From: Arion vulgaris
Taxonomy: Eukaryota > Mollusca > Gastropoda > Stylommatophora > Arionidae
DNA: 64,000 nucleotides
Direction: 5' to 3'
Assembly (NCBI GenBank): GCA_020796225.1
Contig: CM036764.1
Location: forward strand, 22,582,733-22,646,732
The translations under genes and the position numbers were made by a program. Within the stretch, counting starts at the first letter, position 1. The number at the start of each line of letters is the position of its first letter. Of this stretch, positions 43,901 through 55,604 are shown piece by piece. The notes beneath the pieces were generated by a model. That model ran no database searches and was not told the DNA's origin. It was given only the letters and a program-made list of their open reading frames with translations.

Positions 43901-44760
43901 TTGCAAGAGAAATACTTGAAAGTAAAGAGGAACATCACGATATTATCCCCGTCTTCTATAGTATGCCGTTGTTCAAAGAAAAATAACTGCCTAGTAGCGC
44001 ACTGCCCAATAATCCTTATAGTATGAAAACAGACTCTTTACTTTTACAGTGGTCAGCAAGTTCAGTTCCCTTCCTCTTAGCTGCACCAACTCTCTCCCAA
44101 ATATAAAATAAGAGAAACATACAAGATGGAATATGATTGTAAAACGGATTTTAGTTGAGGCTTTCCATTGGAAACAGGTGCTAAGTAAAATACAATAGTT
44201 ACAAGGAAGTTGAAATATACCATTACTTATTCTAGTCTAGTGTGTGATATCAAGATAGATAACACATGTTTACTTTAATCTGTTGTTTCTGAAATGAAAA
44301 AGAGATAGTCTATATAGCGCAATGGGTAGCTTGTCTGAAACTGCTCTTGACTTTCCTGATAAGATTTGGCTGACAGTTTTAAATTTTAATAGTCGAATAC
44401 CAGGTGATTTCACAATGTGACAGTCGATCTTAAGATTGTAGGTCACGTTAGATATCTGTCACATGTCATGTGATACAGGTGATAAACGGTGCGTGCAGTG
44501 ACAGGAACAATCAAATTTAAGTGTGCGTTTGTGAAGAACTTTTACAAGATGATCATAACAATTATCACAATGACAGTCAAGACAGGTTTGTCAAGATAGA
44601 ACAGACATCGGTTCATTGTCAGCACGAGATATACTAGAACAATCAGAGAGAATCATGCAGTATGATGCCGCTACAGAGATAACAATAAGTGATTCGAATT
44701 CACATCTATGTCTCATAAACTGTTAGCATCAACTGATGAGCCATCATTGCTGCCATATGA
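43901..44760. other. gene-free stretch
   Basis: No coding or repeat signal was recognised. Confidence 0.35.
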
Positions 44761-44767
44761 CATCTAG

Positions 44768-45040
44768 AGGATGGTATCGATGTATGGGGTCTCCGACGAG
44801 GATGGTATCGATGTATGGGGTCTCCGACGAGGAGGGTATCGATATATGGGGTCTCCGACAAGGTATCAATGTATGGGGTCTTCAACGAGGAGGGTATCGA
44901 TGTATGGGGTCTCCGACGAGGAGGGTATCGTTGTATGGGGTTTCCGACGAGGAGGGTATCGATGTATGGGGTCTCCGACGAGAAGGGTATCAATGTATGG
45001 GGTCTCCGACGAGGAGGGTATCGATGTATGGGGTTACAAG
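44768..45040 (+). repeat. 31-bp minisatellite, about 9 units
   Basis: Unit ggtatcgatgtatggggtct then ccgacgaggag; starts at 44773, 44804 and 44835 are 31 bases apart. As 31 is not a multiple of three and the unit lacks stops, all three plus frames are open across the array with the same MYGVSDEEGID peptide in rotation. Confidence 0.9.
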
Positions 45041-45469
45041 TATTGAATTCTTGTTAAGCTTTAATTTCTTCTTTCTCATGTTATCTTTGTTTATGTTGCG
45101 TTTTGTTTCTTTGTGTGTTCGCCTTCTGTAAATTCAGGTACAGTCACATCGACCGATATGTCGCCTCTGATGAGTTTTTCATGAAGGATTGCTTTCGCTC
45201 GAAATGTAATCAGTTCGTCTCCCGCATGGAGAGATTGGAATATTTCTTCCAGAGATCTTTGATCATCTCCAGGTAGGTGAGGTCGAGTTCCTAGTCTTAT
45301 CGGAGACGGAAGATAAAACTTACGTCATGTGTTCAAGTTAAAGCCGTAAAAACACTTCTCTGTTGACAACGGATAAGTGTAGACTGTCTTCTTCTGCGAT
45401 CAACTTTGCTATGCGACTACTCCGGTATGTGTCATAAACAGGGCGGTGCGCTTGAGGTCTTCACCGGTT

Positions 45470-45790
45470 CCCTATAGTTTGTCTTGTAGGGTTGTTTCTG
45501 TTGGCCAGATCTCCATTCTCTCACTACTCAGACTAACAGCTTCCTTACTTTTGACAACAAAACAGTATTGCAATATTAATTTGTTGTTGGTGGAAAACTG
45601 ATTTAAGTGGTCTATGGCAGTTCGTGTTAAGAGATCATCGGGTTCTTTACGAAAAGTCTCAAGAACTGACATAGTCATAGTGTCGCATAGGAAGACTATT
45701 TGATCTCTCGAGTCTTTGTTCCTTCAGTAACTTTGCTGAATCCAGGATTACGTGTAGTTCTGTTGTGTAGTTTGTTGAGAGTTCTTCAGT
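45470..45790 (-). mobile_element. LINE RNase H fragment
   Basis: The minus strand reads MSVLETFRKEPDDLLTRTAI and FSTNNKLILQY, the RNase H stretch before the WIPSHC motif. The upstream part has breaks. Confidence 0.5.
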
Positions 45791-46147
45791 AGCAAATAAG
45801 TATTATATTTGTGATAAATTTGACATATTATGTGTGTTACAACTTCTTATTTCGTTTCTGCTTCCGTTGAAATCCGTCGAAGAAGGCATGCATCAACAGA
45901 GAGTTTAAATTTTGGATGTTGAAATGAAATAATGTTTTAGTTTACATAAATTATTGAGATTTCATCAGCTCAGTGCTGGTATTGTAATGTGAGAGGGGGA
46001 AATAGATAAACATTTTAATTCGTTGTACAGACACGTTTATATATGGACAAATATTGATTTAATTAGGAAAAGAAATAAATGAAGATCAGCTATCGTTTAA
46101 GTTAGCTTACATGACAGATCCTTCCTTTCGTTTGTTTGAAATATTGT

Positions 46148-46453
46148 CTATATATCCAACATTGTCACTTGTATAAACTTCTCTGCCGTTTGTAGCTCAC
46201 AGAGAAGTCCGTGTAGTTTTCTGACCAGTGTTATTTCACTACGCCAGGGAGTTTGCCGCAGTATAAACTTGGGTGATGTACGGAAATCTACAAATCTGAG
46301 GTGGTCAGACCAGATCAAATCTGGAGACAACAGTGGGTAGGCTGCGATGATACTAAGTAAATTGGCGTTTAAGGACAAAGACACGGCAGTCTTGAAGTTT
46401 ATGCTCTCCAGTATGATGTGCTTGTCCACATGTACAAATGAATGAATTGCCAA
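46148..46453 (-). CDS. unidentified open frame, possibly old coding or transposon sequence
   Basis: The minus strand is open for about 100 codons (HVDKHIILESINFKT ... EKFIQVTMLDI, stop) with balanced codon use. It lies between RNase H fragments on the same strand, so it may be a diverged piece of the same retrotransposon; it is not a recognised domain. There is no ATG at the start and only a weak acceptor. Confidence 0.25.
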   Translation of the reverse strand: MAIHSFVHVDKHIILESINFKTAVSLSLNANLLSIIAAYPLLSPDLIWSDHLRFVDFRTSPKFILRQTPWRSEITLVRKLHGLLCELQTAEKFIQVTMLDI

Positions 46454-46499
46454 CCTTGAATTTTATACATGTGTCTGCGGAGTCGATTGTGTCCTGTTC

Positions 46500-46790
46500 T
46501 GAGTCGCAGAATGACAACTTGTTCTAATTTGCTTATATTATTTGCACTCGTCTTGTATTGGTGTTTGTAGCTTTCTGATTAATTTAATCGTCCTTTTCAT
46601 TTGGTGATAGATAACTAGCACATCCTGTTGCTCTTCTGCAGCTCCTTTCTTGGCCAGTCGGTCTGCTGTTTCATTTCCTGGTATTTCACAGTGAGACGGT
46701 ATCCACTGCAAGACGACCTTGCGCAACTTGCACAGTTTAGATAGTATGGTTTGTCGGCTTGGCCATTTTCTTGGATCTGTCAAAATTCAT
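46500..46790 (-). mobile_element. LINE RNase H C-terminal fragment
   Basis: KLCKLRKVVLQWIPSHCEIP and GNETADRLAKKGA carry the RNase H motif. It lacks the catalytic start. Confidence 0.7.
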
Positions 46791-47032
46791 AGGTTGTGGA
46801 TCAATATAGTTCATTGATGAACAAACATCTTACACATATTGGTCAGACAACATTGCATAAACTTCTTTGAAAGTCTCGACAGCGTTAGGCGGACAATTGC
46901 TTTCTTGAACATATTTAAGTTAATGTTTGATAATGAACGCAGAACAAGAAGAAAGTCTAACAAACGAAATGGGATTTTATTAACAGAACAAACCTGAAGT
47001 TATATAAGCAGTACAAACTAGGAAAAGTAATA

Positions 47033-47240
47033 GAAGACAAAATAGACAGACTTATACATGTACGACATTCTGAATAGAAACAAAATAGAAGACTTATACG
47101 TACGACATTCTGAATAGAAGACAAAATAGACAGACTTATACGTACGACATTCTGAATAGAAGACAAAATAGACAGACTTATACGTACGACATTCTGAATA
47201 GAAGACAAAATAGACAGACTTATACGTACGACATTCTGAT
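47033..47240 (-). repeat. 42-bp minisatellite, 5 units
   Basis: The unit is gaagacaaaatagacagact then tatacgtacgacattctgaata, very regular. Its length is a multiple of three, so SILSSIQNVVRISL-type frames on the minus strand are open by construction. Confidence 0.9.
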
Positions 47241-47752
47241 TGATGTTCACGTCTCCTAGAAGACCTTAGTCTCTGTTTTTTTGCAGATTTATAATCAGGG
47301 AGATCTTCAGTAGAATACTCAAGTCCAGTAGAAGACTTCACAATCTGGCAACGAAAATTGCTGATCAGGTTTCAAATATCTTGTGTCTTTATTGCTGAAA
47401 TTGTTATATATGTGGATATTTATTAAATTAAGTTGTCATTTCTTTCTAACAAAAATGTTTGTTTTTTGCTTTTGAAAATAAATAACATTAAAGTTGGTTA
47501 TATTAAATAAAGCAATAACGGTTATCAATAGCAGATACTGTTTCTTTAAAAGTGGACAATGAAAGCACACTTTTTACTAGTGTCCTTACCGTTCCTAATG
47601 AAATATAGGGCTGCAATTTATCACTGCCATTATTAATATTGTATTAGTATCTCAATTAAACGTCGCTAAAGAAAGAGTGTCAAAATTGTTGTCACAACTA
47701 TGTCATTTTTCGTTACAGTTTACTTATGTTTTCCAACTCGCTATCAGTTCAG

Positions 47753-47841
47753 GAGTAGTCGTGGTTTCTAATATTGCACCTCTGACTGATTTGACAAAGC
47801 GATATGAAGTTTTCCCTGGATATAGTAATGCAAATTTGTAG
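47753..47841 (+). pseudogene. relic or truncated exon 3 of a third tetraspan copy
   Basis: After an acceptor ttcag ending at 47752, a phase-1 frame reads VVVVSNIAPLTDLTKRYEVF and then PGYS, followed after NANL by a TAG. The distance from acceptor to PGYS is exactly 20 residues, the same as in genes 1 and 2. The downstream TM4 is lost behind the stop. This fits a decayed last exon of a third paralogue, or a gene whose product now ends after the second loop. No exon 1 or exon 2 partner was recognised upstream. Confidence 0.45.
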
Positions 47842-48149
47842 TTTAATGCAACTTGTTTTATTTGTAGATTTGTGTGTATTTCATGAGATATCCGCCTTTG
47901 AAGTTTGATGTAATAGACAAATTAATCATTGTTTTATACAAGTGTAAACTGGTTCAAACTCTGTGGCCGGCAAGTTTAGAAGGAAATTAGTTCACTTGGA
48001 TGTTTACGAACGATAAAAATAGACCTCACCTTCCAAAAACAATGACAAACTAATGAACGTATAAGTGGTGCCTAGAAAATTAAACGACTCGTTTACTGTT
48101 GTTGATGGCTAAGTCATGTAAAGGATATGAGATTTTCCTTAGATACGTT

Positions 48150-48305
48150 TGTATTTGGTCGTCCATTTGTGTTTCATTTTAATTTGTCACTCCTGTTTGT
48201 TCGTTTGCTTGATAAAGGCCTTGTTGGTCGAAACGTTGCTGTTTATCGTCACTGTTTCTGTATTTTGTAAAACTACTTTGTTTGTACGTGTTTCGCTAAA
48301 GGATA
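48150..48305 (+). mobile_element. Penelope-like 3' tail
   Basis: gataaaggccttgttggtcgaaacgttgctg, then gtaaaactactttgtttgtacgtgtttcgc. Confidence 0.65.
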
Positions 48306-48639
48306 TGACCCGATTTTCATTTCAAGCGAAAACATTTTAAACCATAAACGGTTCCTCACTGATTTGACCGAAACGCCCAACAAATCGTTTGTTTACTTAC
48401 AAATATGAATGAATTTGCATTGCATTACGATTACAGATTTGCGAAATCACAATATCGGGAAAATTTTGACCAATGAATTAAAGATAAAAGACTTTTGGGT
48501 GTTATTTAAACATGTTGCCTGTAAACCTGGTATTATATGACCATTGATTATCAAATTTTTAGCCATGAATAATCCTAAATGGCTTTCAGGAAAAACATAT
48601 TTGCTACTTGACATGATTTAAAGATAAAGAGACAGTAGT

Positions 48640-49740
48640 GTTTTATAGAAAACTGATGAGAATCCATGGACGAATAATACAATAGGAGTTAATGAGACAA
48701 TTTGACACAGAGATGTAGTTTATAGAAAAATATAGAATCCATGGACTGTTAAAATGACTAATGTTGAGAGTGTTGAATGGATCAGGATACGAGATGTAGT
48801 TTTATAGAACAATGATAGAATCATGGACTGCTAAAATGACTAATGTTGAGGTGTTGAATGAGATAAAGACACAGAATGTAGTTTTATAGAAGAATGATGA
48901 GAATCCCATGGACTGCTAAAATGACTAATGTTGAGGTGTTGAATGAGATCAAGACACAGAATGTAGTTTTATAGAAGAATGATGAGAATCCCATGGACTG
49001 TCATGAGGAGAGAGGTTTAGAACTAATGTTGAGATTTGTATGAATGAGATCAAGAGCACAGAGAGATTTATAAAAGAATGCTGAATTCATGGACTGTTAA
49101 AGACTAATGTTGAGGTGTTGAATGAGATCAAGACACAGAGATGAGTTTTATGAAAGAATGATGAGAATCCATGGACTGCTAAATGACTAATGTTGAGGTT
49201 TGAATAGATCAAGACACAGAGATGTAGTTTTATAGAAGAATGATGAGAATCCCATGGACTGCTAAAATGACTAATGTTGAGGTGTTGAATGAGATCAAGA
49301 CACAGAGATGTAGTTTTATAGAAGAATGATGAGAATTCCATGGACTGTTAAAATGACTAATGTGGAGGTGTTGAATGAGATCAAGACACAGAGATGTAGT
49401 TTTATAGAAGAATGATGAGAATCCCATGGACTGCTAAAATGACTAATGTTGAGGTGTTGAATGAGATCAAGACACAGAGATGTAGTTTATAGAAGAATGA
49501 TGAGAATCCCATGGACTGCTAAAATGACTGTTGAGGTGTTGAATGAGATCAAGACACAGAGATGTAGTTTTATAGAAAAATGATGAGAATCCCATGAACT
49601 GCTAAAATGACTAATGTTGAGGTGTTGAATGAGATCAAGACACAGAGATGTAGTTTTATAGAAGAATGATGAGAATCCCATGAACTGCTAAAATGACTAA
49701 TGTTGAGGTGTTGAATGAGATCAAGACACAGAGAAAGCTT
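48640..49740 (+). repeat. 86-bp minisatellite, about 13 units, made from LINE RT codons
   Basis: Each unit reads, in one frame, FYRRMMRIPWTAKM then TNVEVLNEIKTQR, the segment of LINE ORF2 directly before INIRKRQSSFFGH. The last unit runs without a break into that sequence at 49740. Early units (48640-49100) are more diverged and shorter than the late ones, which are almost identical. Single-base deletions are frequent. Confidence 0.9.
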
Positions 49741-49990
49741 ATCATCAATATAAGAAAGAGGCAGTCATCATTTTTCGGACATGTCATGAGGAAGGGAGGT
49801 TTAGAACACATTGTGACAACCGATAAAATCGAGGGTAGGCGGGACAGAGGAAGACAGAGAGAGAAAATTTTGGAAAGCCTGACTTCATGGCACGGTAGAG
49901 AGTCAACATCTGAGTTGATAGCAAACACCAACGACAGAGTTTTATGGAGATCCATGATCGCCTACGCCAGCTGGCATGGCACCTGATGGC
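49738..49990 (+). mobile_element. LINE ORF2 C-terminal end
   Basis: Open frame: RKLIINIRKRQSSFFGHVMR, KGGLEHIVTTDKIEGRRDRG, ILESLTSWHGRESTSELIAN and WRSMIAYASWHGT, stop. The end motif (W..M..YAS.HGT) is the terminus of this LINE clade. It is followed by a short GATGA tail. Confidence 0.8.
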
Positions 49991-50220
49991 GATGACTACA
50001 ATTTATTTAGAGTTTAAAGAATATAATTAAATGTGATCTCTCAATTACGAAACAAATTATAAATTGAAAATTACTATCAAAATGGCAATAGTCATTTAAT
50101 GGTAAGTACACTTTGAAATAGAAACTACACCTATAAACGGTCCAGCTGTTTAAAATATCTAGTCTATTTATAATTAAATCTTCACCTGATGTTGGTATGT
50201 TTAAATATATGACTTTGCTA

Positions 50221-50455
50221 CAGTTGAGTCTCAGTTGTGTTGAAGCCACATTCTAACGTCTTATGTTTTCTATATAAAACAGTTGAGTCTCAGTTGTGTT
50301 GAACCACATTCTTAATATCTTATGTTTTCTATATAAAACAGTTGAGTCTCAGTTGTGTTGATGCCACATTCTAACATCTTATGTTTTCTATATAAAACAT
50401 TGATCTCATTGTAAGCACATTTTAACATCTTATTTTTCAATAAACATTGGGCATT
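50221..50455 (+). repeat. 59-bp minisatellite, about 3.5 units
   Basis: Unit cagttgagtctcagttgtgt ... ttatgttttctatataaaa; starts at 50221, 50280 and 50339. Confidence 0.85.
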
Positions 50456-50950
50456 AATGTATGCTTCTAAGCATATTTTTGATCTGTTGAGCTCATTCTG
50501 ATGACATTTACATTTATTTTTTATTAAATTAGCTTCAGTAAAGAAATTTTAATTTACATAAAAATATCTCATGTACATCACACTTAGTTTATTCAACATA
50601 CTACAAACACTATTATGCGTACAAATTGCTATTGTCACCAGATTGGCTGAAATCGGATGCACATGTCACTAATTTTGTATTAAATCTATGCTTTATCAAA
50701 GTCAAGAAAATTCTTGAAAGATCAAATATATCACAAGAAAGTGATTAAAATTGGATCAAAGAACGACGCAAAAGAGAAAGATCCACCAGACACCATAGTT
50801 GTTTTTCACATAGAGAACTTTCTATCTCTTTCTACTAAACTTTCTATGTTTGATATCATATAGCATGTTTCGTCTTTAACGATGGTTAATTAACAACGGT
50901 TTTACTGGAACAACTTCTGAGTTTACGCTTGTCTCTTTTGTCTTTTAGCT
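50456..50950. other. gene-free stretch
   Basis: AT-rich, no recognised feature. Confidence 0.4.
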
Positions 50951-50954
50951 CATC

Positions 50955-51040
50955 CTTAAGTCTCTCTCTAAGACCTGAAACTGACTGCCCAGTTTGTGGT
51001 CCACGGTAAATTAAGCGCATGGTCAGAGATCGCTGAAGAA
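50955..51040 (+). mobile_element. 3'-terminal scrap of the 41.4-kb LINE family
   Basis: ctgcccagtttgtggtccacggtaaattaagcgcatgg and gagatcgctgaagaaag equal, reversed, the 3' end of the LINE at 41441-43015. The tail is an AGAAA run. Confidence 0.75.
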
Positions 51041-51189
51041 AGAAAAAAAAGATTTCAACCTTTGCGTAATGTTGTTTTCACATAACTCAGTCATCAATTA
51101 GTTTTTATTTCCTTTTGTTGGAACGGATAGAAAATTTTTTCCTTGAGGCCTTGCAGTCATAATTATATTTGATCAGTGGTCTGCTTTGG

Positions 51190-51550
51190 TGCTTCAGCTC
51201 TTCCGAAAGTTCACAGAACAATACTTGTGGTATGCGGCGCTATTATCCATTCTTCTCACATGCACTAGCCATCTTAGTCTACTACTGCTGAGCATGCCCA
51301 TGATGGAAGGCAATTTGAATATATTTGAATCTTCGTCTGAAATGTTAATTTTGTTGTTGTTCCATGCTCTCTTTGATAGTTTGCCGAATGTAGTAGTCGA
51401 CTACCTAATAAAACATTGATTTTTTCGTCAAGTGAAAGGCTCGCAGTCATTATGGACCCAAGATAGCAAAATGTTTGAGCTAGTACTAGGTGGTGACCAT
51501 TTAAAGTGATGTTTGTTGATGTGTTACTTCTCTGACATAAAACCAATGTT
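51190..51550 (-). mobile_element. LINE RT C-terminal fragment
   Basis: The minus strand reads LAQTFCYLGSIMTASLSLDE then KLTFQTKIQIYSNC, the RT thumb region of RTE-like LINEs. Confidence 0.65.
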
Positions 51551-51599
51551 TTGGTGACACTTATAGTCAGAGTTTTATTTTATCTCTCTCTCTCTCTTC

Positions 51600-52215
51600 T
51601 TCTTTCTTTTATCCCGGATTGGGGCATAGGCCATCAACCAACTCATGCCAAGTCTTCCTATCTCTAGCTATCTCCTGCAGCTCCCTCCAGCTCTTCTTTA
51701 TATTGTTGATCTCCGCCTCCAAATCTCGTCTCCGTGTATTTCTCGGCCTCCCTTCTTTCGCTGTCCCTGCGGGTTCCAGGCAAGGACCCTTCTTGTTATA
51801 TTCCCTCCGGTTTTCGCAAAGTGTGTCCTATCCAGTGCCAGCGTCTTTTTTAACCTGTTCGTTCACTGGAATCTGTCTTGTTCTCTCCATAAGTTCCTCA
51901 TTTGTGACCCTATCATACCATCTTATTCCTCTATTCTGCGCAGACACCAGTTGATGAATGTTTGCAATTTATGCGATATTGTTTTAGTTGTTCTCCATGT
52001 TTCTGACCCATACAGTATAACTGCTTTAATATTAGAGTTAAATATCCGAATTTGTGTTCTAGATTTGATTTCTTTAGACTTCCAAATGTTTCCCAGTGCA
52101 ATGAAAGCTCCTCTTGCCTTCTGTATTCTTATTTTAACATCTCTATCTGTTCCACCCTCTTTGTCTACGTTGCTGCCCAAATATGTGTATGATTCTACCT
52201 CTTGAAGTGGGATTT
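51600..52215 (-). mobile_element. LINE ORF2 C-terminal fragment (WNPQG family)
   Basis: The minus strand reads GSNVDKEGGTDRDVKIRIQK, IFNSNIKAVILYGSETWRTT, LAWNPQGQR and IGRLGMSWLMAYAPIRDK. It is the longest copy of this family in the window. Confidence 0.75.
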
Positions 52216-52444
52216 CACTAGGGAGATCGAGTTGTCGTTTGCTTGGTTAATTCTCAGTATATTTCTCTTTCCCCTATGAATGTTCAGCCAATCAACGTAA
52301 ACATAGACCTTGTTTGTGATAGAAATGCTAGTATCATACATTTTTCAGAACTCAATAACAATCATGGTACGGAAAGAGTTAAGTGTGTGAACTTACACTA
52401 TCACTTGTATATCTATATTAAATTCATTATATACATATTAGTCC

Positions 52445-52695
52445 AGTCATCATCATTAAATAGCTTGTCCTGAGCAGAACTTTGCCACTCTAACAGTCCT
52501 CCGGAATTCTCTCTCTCATAGGCCAGATGTCCTGCCTCTGCAGCCATGAGTTCAAACCATGAGTTACATACTGAAGCCATCTTCTCCGTGGTCTTCCTCT
52601 TCTTCACTTTGCCAGTATGCATCCTTCCATGACGGTCTTCTCCAGCCCTTCATGTCTTTTTATATGTCTAAAATATCTCAGTTTTCTCTTTCTTA
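52445..52695 (-). mobile_element. LINE 3'-end fragment
   Basis: The reversed sequence has a GATGATGA end and a region equivalent to the VTHGLNSWLQRQDIWPMRE segment also at 43450-43640. Confidence 0.55.
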
Positions 52696-53129
52696 ATCCA
52701 GCACAGTACTAACATAATATAAACAATAGTAAATAAAGACGGACATCCTATAAATATAAATACACACTTGACTAAATCAGACAAAATAATACTCACATAC
52801 AACAAATAATATTGAAAGATCCGCTTGCTTATTGCGGGGGGAAAGTAGTAAGAATGAATGTTGTTTTGTTATCACACTCCCTTATTTACTCTGATAACAA
52901 GTGGTATGTATTGTGACGATAAACTCTAGTTTATACCCATCCCTCCACAATCTGCGTGATTAGTAATACTTGTAGTATCAAAGTTTGACGGATTATGACT
53001 GTCGACATGTAACTGGATAAATACGAGTGTATATCCTTTATATCAATAAATAACTATAAATAGTTATATACCATTTAGTCTTGAAATATTTATATCTTCT
53101 TCTTTGTTTTATTTACAACATGTATCCGC

Positions 53130-53395
53130 CCATGTAATGCCGGGACTCTCAGGGGAACAAAGAATGGTGACACTGCGACCTACAAGGCATGTCGTATGAG
53201 GTGACTGAGGTAGGGGTCTAGGAAGCAAGCCTAGTACGTAAAAAACGTGGTCGTAGAAATAGAATGCGGTGGCCTACTTGTAGGTAGATAACTGGCACAA
53301 CGTACACTCGCTCTTAGGGTCGGATGACATACAAATCACAAAGAGTGGTTAACAAGTGGTCGATATGGAGCGTTCGAGAAAGAAAAAATGTATGA
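53130..53395 (+). mobile_element. SINE family A, copy 5
   Basis: Contains ctacaaggcatgtcgtatgagg, taggtagataactggc, gatgacatacaaatcaca and gtggtcgatatggagcgttc. Confidence 0.7.
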
Positions 53396-53507
53396 CTTTA
53401 CTAACTGAGATGAAATCAGTTATAGGCTTATGATATTCTGTAATAATTCATTTTTTAATTCCGTACCCTTTTCAGACCTTAATCACTTCATTTCATATTT
53501 CTAGGCC

Positions 53508-53696
53508 CTATATGCAGGAGGTAGACAGGCGAATTCCTTCTCCCAAGGAATATGTTGAAGTGTGCAAGTGTTTGTTTCTCAAAATAGTTTGACAGCTATT
53601 CAAAGTATGAAATATGGAAGAGGGATCAGATTTGAAAACTGGTTCCTCATAACAAAGCTTGAAGGATAGACATGCAGCAATTGTGTAAACTGTGAC
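53508..53696 (-). CDS. candidate terminal exon, unidentified product
   Basis: A minus-strand acceptor (atatatttacag) is followed in phase 0 by 62 codons from VTVYTIAACLSFKLC to RLSTSCI and a TAG. The start is hydrophobic, the rest polar with five cysteines in all. No repeat similarity was noticed in this stretch. No family was recognised and no partner exon was found. Confidence 0.3.
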   Translation of the reverse strand, partial: VTVYTIAACLSFKLCYEEPVFKSDPSSIFHTLNSCQTILRNKHLHTSTYSLGEGIRLSTSCI

Positions 53697-53789
53697 CTGT
53701 AAATATATCATTGGTAAGTTGTATTGTTTCTGAGCCTAGTCCCCTTAAATATTTAGCACTGTGATTACGATGATTTCAAACTATAATCA

Positions 53790-54062
53790 GGTCTGAACTC
53801 CATATATAACGGTCCAGTTATCATCAGGCCTGAACTCCATACTATAACTGTCCAGTTATCTGATACAGACTTAAACTCCATACTATAACTGTCCAGTTAT
53901 CTGATACAGACTAAACTCCATACTATAACTGTCCAGTTATCTGATTCAGACTGAACTCCATACTATAACGGTCCAGTTATCTGATACAGACTCTGAACTC
54001 CATTCTATAACGGTTCCCAGTTATCTGATACAGATCTGAACTCCATATATAACGTGTAACCA
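53790..54062 (+). repeat. about 41-bp minisatellite, about 7 units
   Basis: Unit ctgaactccatactataact ... gtccagttatctgatacaga, with many one-base differences. Confidence 0.85.
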
Positions 54063-54555
54063 ATTAACCTTTGATACTGTCTAACAACACGTTACATTCA
54101 TATATAAGCCAAATCCAGTTACAAAGACGAAAACTACAATATCATAGTGTAATAAACTTCCAGCTATCTATTATCATATCACTAGGCACTTACTCTCCAG
54201 TACAGCCTACTTTACATAACTTTACCACAAGTTGTCCAAGGTTGCTGTATAACAGATGTGACATTTGAAGTTCAAACACCCAAACTTGACAGCTAATTTC
54301 ACATTACTTGTCTGATGTCACATTTCATAGTTGTAGTGGCTGCTACAGTTTGACATTGCATAATTCTACATGCTCCTATTCTCATCATTACAAACATGAT
54401 CGTGTCACATGTAGACCTAGTGAACAAACCCAGTAAAGGTTTATCTGTTCAGTATTAAAATATTTGTTATGTTTGGTATTTTCCCAATAATTCTGCCAAA
54501 CTAAATTATTCCTTATACTTCATCTTGTTCTTTTAATTTCAATCTTGTATTTTAG

Positions 54556-54628
54556 ACCACATGAGAACAAGGTTGTTTTTGTAAGAACCCCAGAGGAAAC
54601 AGCGGAAGCATTTAATATGATCAATTGA
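54556..54628 (+). CDS. candidate short terminal exon, unidentified product
   Basis: A long pyrimidine tract and acceptor (cttgtattttag) precede one base and then 23 codons, PHENKVVFVRTPEETAEAFN and MIN, then TGA. The composition looks like ordinary soluble-protein coding sequence and unlike the surrounding repeats. It would be the C-terminal end of a plus-strand gene whose other exons are not visible. The short length leaves real doubt. Confidence 0.3.
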
Positions 54629-54639
54629 TAGATAGTGTA

Positions 54640-55190
54640 TAAGTATTAGGAGCTTCAAAAAAAGAAATTACCAAGCACAGGATTCCACCCACTTATCCTT
54701 ATTTTAGAGCACTGTTTTTTGTTTCTCTCATTGACTTCAATCCTTCTTTTTTGTTAGATAAGGAATGGTTCCAAAATAGCTAGTCATACCAGTAATAGTA
54801 GTGAGGATAAGTTCTCACAGTCTATAAAATGCTTCCAATTCGCGCATCTCTTAACGCACCTGACAGCCAATTCTAGCTTCTGAAAATCTCTTGGCGGAAC
54901 TGTTTTAAAGACAGACAAGGGAGACCGAAGGGTAAAAGACGAGTAACTGACGCCATGTAAACAGTAGCTTCAGGCAGCCTGTGCGAACCTTTAATCTTGA
55001 TAATTAACTCATCTAGGAGAATATAAAGCTTTGATTTAACATTCCAACATATGCTATCAGTGAGAAACTTGGGCGTTAACATCAAACGATATCAGAAAAT
55101 TAGTCATGACATCGCCGGTGTGGTGCCTGGGTCCGTAAGGAAGCAAAGAATAGTACCACTGCAACCTACAATGCATGTCGTAAGAGAGTC
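54640..55190 (+). mobile_element. scraps of a LINE end and SINE family A, copy 6
   Basis: 55040-55108 (tatgctatcagtgagaaac ... cgatatcagaaaattag) matches the LINE at 28240-28295. 55105-55190 is the start of a SINE A (gccggtgtggtgcc ... catgtcgtaagag), cut off there. 54640-55039 shows nothing identified. Confidence 0.55.
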
Positions 55191-55600
55191 AAGGTCAAGG
55201 TAATGTTCTGTAATGTAATATGGTGAGTCATGGAGTCACATGTCCTCAGTCGTTTCATTTTGAAACGTAACGTCCGGTGTCATTCCTGGCACTGTAATGT
55301 ACCTGAACTGAAAAGTGATCAGGATCTCAATTGAAGTAGGCGCTAGACACTCGACACTAAAATATTCTCCATATCAAGGTCAAGTGGAATGTGTGGTAAG
55401 CGGCTGTTAAGTGAGGCACTTACCCCAACGTCACAAGAATGTCCAGTGTTACTGGTGGATTGCGCAATTGATGTGGTAATGGGAAGATTGTGCCTACACC
55501 TTGGAACTGATTTGTATAAGATTTTAGCTGATTAACCCGGCTTCGCACGGATGAAAGTTGTTAGTAATCCTTGATGAGGAATTGGTGAAGCCGTTCCAAG
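55191..55600. other. gene-free stretch
   Basis: No feature recognised. Confidence 0.4.
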
Positions 55601-55604
55601 AGTT

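Noticed and set aside
52852..53100. Possible short regulatory hairpins in AT-rich sequence
   Set aside because: No conserved motif or comparison is available to support them.
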